Assembly (NCBI GenBank): GCA_017626095.1 | Contig: JAGAJL010000020.1 | Location: 1 to 64,000 of the forward strand | Reading direction: 5' to 3' | DNA: 64,000 nucleotides | From: Lachnospiraceae bacterium | Lineage (GTDB): Bacteria; Bacillota; Clostridia; Lachnospirales; Lachnospiraceae | In this document: one piece after another, positions 61,106-64,000 of the stretch | Numbering within the stretch: position 1 is the stretch's first letter | Layout: the number at the start of each line of letters is the position of its first letter | Notes under the pieces: generated by a model | What the model was told of the DNA's origin: nothing | The model's database searches: none | What the model saw: the letters and a program-made list of their open reading frames with translations, nothing else | Program-made: the position numbers and the translations under genes

Positions 61106-63295
61106 ATGGCAAGCGAGATTAATTTCCAGGATCCGAAGTATTATGAGAACCGCGAATTGAGCTGGTTGAAATTTGATTATCGAATTCTGTATGAAGCAAG
61201 GGATAAAGAAAATCCGTTATTTGAAAGACTAAAATTTTTGAGTATCACAGCCTCCAATCTGGATGAATTTTTCATGGTCCGCGTGGCATCCTTAAAGGAT
61301 ATGGTACACGCCAAATATCACAAAAAAGATATTGCAGGTATGACACCACTAGAACAGCTTGAGGCGATTAATAAAGAGACACACGCTCTGGTTAACATGC
61401 AGTATTCTACATATAACCGAAGTCTTTTGCCGCAATTATCTCTAAACGGAATTCAGATTATTACGCATCATGAAAATCTGACCAAAAAGCAGGCTGAGTT
61501 CGTAGATGCCTATTTTGAAGATACGGTATATCCGGTCTTAACTCCCATGGCTGTGGATTCCTCAAGACCGTTTCCGTTAATCCGCAATAAATCCCTTAAT
61601 CTGGGTGCATTGGTTCGCAAAAAAGGGATAAAAGACGAAAAGGCCATCAAGGAAGACAAAGAAAAAGCAAAAGGATCAAAAGACGGTAAAGATGATGAAA
61701 TCGAATTTGCAACCGTTCAGGTTCCCAGCGTTTTGCCACGCATTTTTGAAATTCCGGAACAACAACAGCGGACTTTTATCTTTTTAGAAGAAATCATTGA
61801 GAGAAATATTGAAAAACTCTTTTTAAATTATGATGTCTTAAGTGTTCATCCATTCCGCGTTATGCGAAATGCGGATCTTTCCATCGAAGAAGATGAGGCA
61901 GAAGACCTGTTAAAAGAGATTGAGAAGCAGTTGAAAAAGCGTCAGTGGGGAGAAGCTATCCGGTTAGAGGTTGAGGACGGTATTGATAAATCATTACTCA
62001 ATATCATCCGCAAGGAACTGAAGGTTTTGGAAGAAGAAATCTATTATATCAACGGACCGTTGGATTTAACCGTGCTGATGAAACTGTATGGGTTGGACGG
62101 CTTTGATGAGCTGAAGGAAAAACCTTATATTCCGCAACCGGTGCCACAGCTACCGGCTGATTGTGATATTTTTGAACAGATTCGTAAACAGGATATTCTG
62201 CTTCACCATCCTTACCAGACCTTTTTGCCGGTGGTTGACTTTATAAAAAATGCTGCAAGAGATCCGCAGGTGCTTGCCATTAAGCAGACCTTGTATCGTG
62301 TCAGTGGTAACTCGCCCATTATTGCCGCTTTGGCTTATGCGGCTGAAAATGGAAAACAGGTTTCGGTTCTGGTGGAATTGAAAGCCCGTTTTGACGAGGA
62401 AAACAATATTGTCTGGGCAAAGAAACTTGAAAAAGCAGGCTGCCATGTTATTTACGGACTGGTCGGATTAAAAACTCACAGTAAGATTACACTGGTAGTC
62501 CGCAGGGAAGAGGATGGAATTCGCCGGTATGTTCATTTAGGAACCGGTAATTACAACGATGCGACTGCAAAGCTGTATACGGATCTCGGACTTTTAACCT
62601 GTCGCGAAGATATCGGAGAGGACGCAACAGCGGTATTCAACATGCTTTCCGGTTATTCCGAGCCAAGAAGCTGGAATAAACTGGCGCTTGCTCCGCTGTG
62701 GTTAAAGAACAGATTTTTATATTTGATAGATCGTGAAATCGAGCAGGCAAAGCAGGGGAACGAGGCAAGAATTGTAGCCAAGATGAATTCTCTTTGCGAT
62801 AGAGACATTATAGAGGCTTTGTATCAGGCAAGTGCTGCAGGAGTGAAAATCGAATTGATTGTCCGGGGAATTTGCTGTTTGAAAGTCGGCATTCCCGGAG
62901 TATCCGAAAATATTTCGGTTCGTTCCATTGTGGGAACCTTCTTAGAACACAGTCGTATCTTTTATTTTGAAAACGGTGGAAATCCGGAATATTACCTTGC
63001 CAGCGCAGACTGGATGCCGCGTAATTTAAACCGCCGTGTGGAAATTCTGTTTCCCATTGAGCAACCGGATTTGAAGGAAGAAGTACAGCATATTTTAAAC
63101 TGTCTGTTGAAAGATACCATGAAGGCTCAGCTTTTGGATAAGGATGGCAACTATGACCGAATAGACCGCCGTGGAAAAGAGCTTTTCGGGGCACAGGCAA
63201 ACTTCTGCAAAGAAGCAATGGAAGAAACGAAAAAAGCCGAAGAGGATCCACTAAAGGAACGGGTTTTTGTGCCGGCGACACATCATGAAGAATAA
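61106..63295 (+). CDS. ppk1: polyphosphate kinase 1
   Basis: A 729-residue enzyme that polymerises the gamma phosphate of ATP into polyphosphate. Domains in order: N-terminal (ENRELSWLKFDYRILYEA), head (VLTPMAVDSSRPFPL), then the two catalytic phospholipase D-like domains with VDFIKNAARDPQVLAIKQTLYR, LVGLKTHSKITLVVRRE (predicted phosphorylated His) and GTFLEHSRIFYFENGG (second His). A Lys/Asp-rich insertion of about 25 residues (about 172-196) interrupts the head domain. The strong AGGAGG site and position after ppx indicate one operon. Confidence 0.96.
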   Translation: MASEINFQDPKYYENRELSWLKFDYRILYEARDKENPLFERLKFLSITASNLDEFFMVRVASLKDMVHAKYHKKDIAGMTPLEQLEAINKETHALVNMQYSTYNRSLLPQLSLNGIQIITHHENLTKKQAEFVDAYFEDTVYPVLTPMAVDSSRPFPLIRNKSLNLGALVRKKGIKDEKAIKEDKEKAKGSKDGKDDEIEFATVQVPSVLPRIFEIPEQQQRTFIFLEEIIERNIEKLFLNYDVLSVHPFRVMRNADLSIEEDEAEDLLKEIEKQLKKRQWGEAIRLEVEDGIDKSLLNIIRKELKVLEEEIYYINGPLDLTVLMKLYGLDGFDELKEKPYIPQPVPQLPADCDIFEQIRKQDILLHHPYQTFLPVVDFIKNAARDPQVLAIKQTLYRVSGNSPIIAALAYAAENGKQVSVLVELKARFDEENNIVWAKKLEKAGCHVIYGLVGLKTHSKITLVVRREEDGIRRYVHLGTGNYNDATAKLYTDLGLLTCREDIGEDATAVFNMLSGYSEPRSWNKLALAPLWLKNRFLYLIDREIEQAKQGNEARIVAKMNSLCDRDIIEALYQASAAGVKIELIVRGICCLKVGIPGVSENISVRSIVGTFLEHSRIFYFENGGNPEYYLASADWMPRNLNRRVEILFPIEQPDLKEEVQHILNCLLKDTMKAQLLDKDGNYDRIDRRGKELFGAQANFCKEAMEETKKAEEDPLKERVFVPATHHEE

Positions 63296-63323
63296 CAAAA
63301 GGTATTGGCTGAAAGAATATAAG

Positions 63324-64000
63324 ATGAAAATGAATACCAAGATTAAATTAATTGCAACAGACGTGGATGGAACATTGGTGAAAGATTCTTCACCACAGAT
63401 GTATGATGAAATGATTGATATCATACAAAAGTTGAGCGATCAGGGAATCCGATTTGTGATTGCCAGCGGAAGACAGTACGGAAGTATTCGTAAGATGTTT
63501 GCACCTGTTAATCGAAAACTGGATTATATTGCGGAAAACGGTGCGCATATTTTATTGGCAGCAGAGAATTTTTCCATTACAAAGATGGAGAAAAACGATG
63601 TGGAAGAAATTATGGCAGATTTACGTGAGTTGTATCCGGACGGATGTCATGTTGTGGCATCGACTTCTCATGGCTGTTATTTAGAATCCAAGGATGAGGA
63701 TTTCATTCGCCTGATTACCGATTCTTATCGGAATGATGTGACCCTGACGGATGATATTCTGGCAGAGGATGAAGAATTTTTAAAGCTTGCTGTTTACAAA
63801 AAAGGCAGTATCCGAAACATCGGAGAACAGATTTTAATTCCCAAATGGAAGGATCGGGTCAAAACGACTATGGCCGGAGAGGAATGGGTGGATTTCATGG
63901 ATTTTTCGGTTGATAAGGGAAATGCATTACGAAAGATTCAAAAAGAACTTGGTATTTTGCCACAAGAGACCATGGTCTTTGGCGACAATGATAATGATCT
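63324..64000 (+). CDS. Cof-type HAD hydrolase (partial, runs off window)
   Basis: The first 225 codons of a HAD superfamily protein of the Cof/YidA group; the gene continues past 64000. Motif I is ATDVDGTLVKD (about residues 11-21), motif II is VIASGRQYGS, the Lys of motif III is in VDKGNALRKIQ and motif IV begins VFGDNDND at the edge. Such proteins dephosphorylate sugar phosphates or flavin and pyridoxal phosphates. It starts 28 nt after ppk1. ATG 63330 is an alternative start two codons on. The substrate is unknown. Confidence 0.88.
   Translation, partial: MKMNTKIKLIATDVDGTLVKDSSPQMYDEMIDIIQKLSDQGIRFVIASGRQYGSIRKMFAPVNRKLDYIAENGAHILLAAENFSITKMEKNDVEEIMADLRELYPDGCHVVASTSHGCYLESKDEDFIRLITDSYRNDVTLTDDILAEDEEFLKLAVYKKGSIRNIGEQILIPKWKDRVKTTMAGEEWVDFMDFSVDKGNALRKIQKELGILPQETMVFGDNDND

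Noticed and set aside
1..64000. tRNA or rRNA genes
   Set aside because: None of the conserved rRNA or tRNA sequences was seen in the intergenic regions; only rnpB is recognisable among structural RNAs.

Overview
The window looks like a piece of chromosome from an anaerobic, low-GC Gram-positive bacterium, most likely a member of the Lachnospiraceae (Clostridia). The reasons are the dgt-dnaG-rpoD-trmK-nif3 gene order, strong AGGAGG ribosome binding sites, an RNase P RNA that looks like bacterial type A, many Cys-lipoproteins and HD-GYP/FapA-type proteins. The genus cannot be fixed from the sequence alone. No rRNA, tRNA, phage, integrase or CRISPR array was seen. Almost everything is on the + strand; the exceptions are a broken Rpn-type nuclease gene, pyrBI with a nitroreductase, and a 31-residue toxin-like peptide.

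Layout. 0-1 kb: a small acidic protein, then a candidate type I toxin-antitoxin pair. 1-3.3 kb: a LysR regulator, a formate/nitrite channel and an overlapping 43-residue membrane peptide. 3.3-12.9 kb: a ten-gene Mrp/Mbh-type cation antiporter operon with four NuoL/M/N-like ion-translocating subunits and no redox module. 14.1-17 kb: HAD phosphatase, ROK-like regulator and MFS transporter operon. 17-24.2 kb: a lipoprotein, then the macromolecular synthesis block. 24.3-26.5 kb: a nucleoside kinase and rnpB. 26.5-33.4 kb: two MBOAT/SGNH pairs and an acyltransferase-3, probably for O-acylation of surface polymers. 33.4-38.6 kb: thiamine pyrophosphokinase, a lipoprotein, hflX, a Fic protein beside a GNAT remnant, and exonuclease III. 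38.7-40.9 kb: two CobW-family metal GTPases, one very His-rich and one fused to a DUF1980-like domain. 41-45.6 kb: a lipoprotein, an MBL hydrolase and an ABC/LytTR/DUF3021 module whose promoter carries two direct repeats spaced as LytTR sites are. 45.6-49.5 kb: FapA-like protein, HD-GYP response regulator, TtcA-like protein and a possible small RNA. 50.4-52.6 kb: pyrI, pyrB and a nitroreductase with a palindromic operator. 53-57.3 kb: PH-domain protein and the folate genes folC, folE, folP, folBK. 57.3-64 kb: a DUF5050 protein, pheA, ppx, ppk1 and a Cof-type HAD cut by the window end.

The most unusual content is outside the genes. Three families of palindromic repeats fill several intergenic spaces. 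One (24.2 and 56.3 kb, with a partial third near 32.0 kb) keeps a nearly identical core while the outer arms have changed sequence and stayed paired. A second (50.0 and 52.6 kb, plus partial copies at 18.3 and 40.9 kb) forms nested hairpins of 232-460 bp around a common 54-nt central stem. A third fills the gap between an MBOAT gene and its SGNH partner, with perfect 25-bp inverted ends and a 90-bp internal duplication. None of them encodes a transposase. All functional statements below are inferences from sequence motifs and known families; no database search was run.
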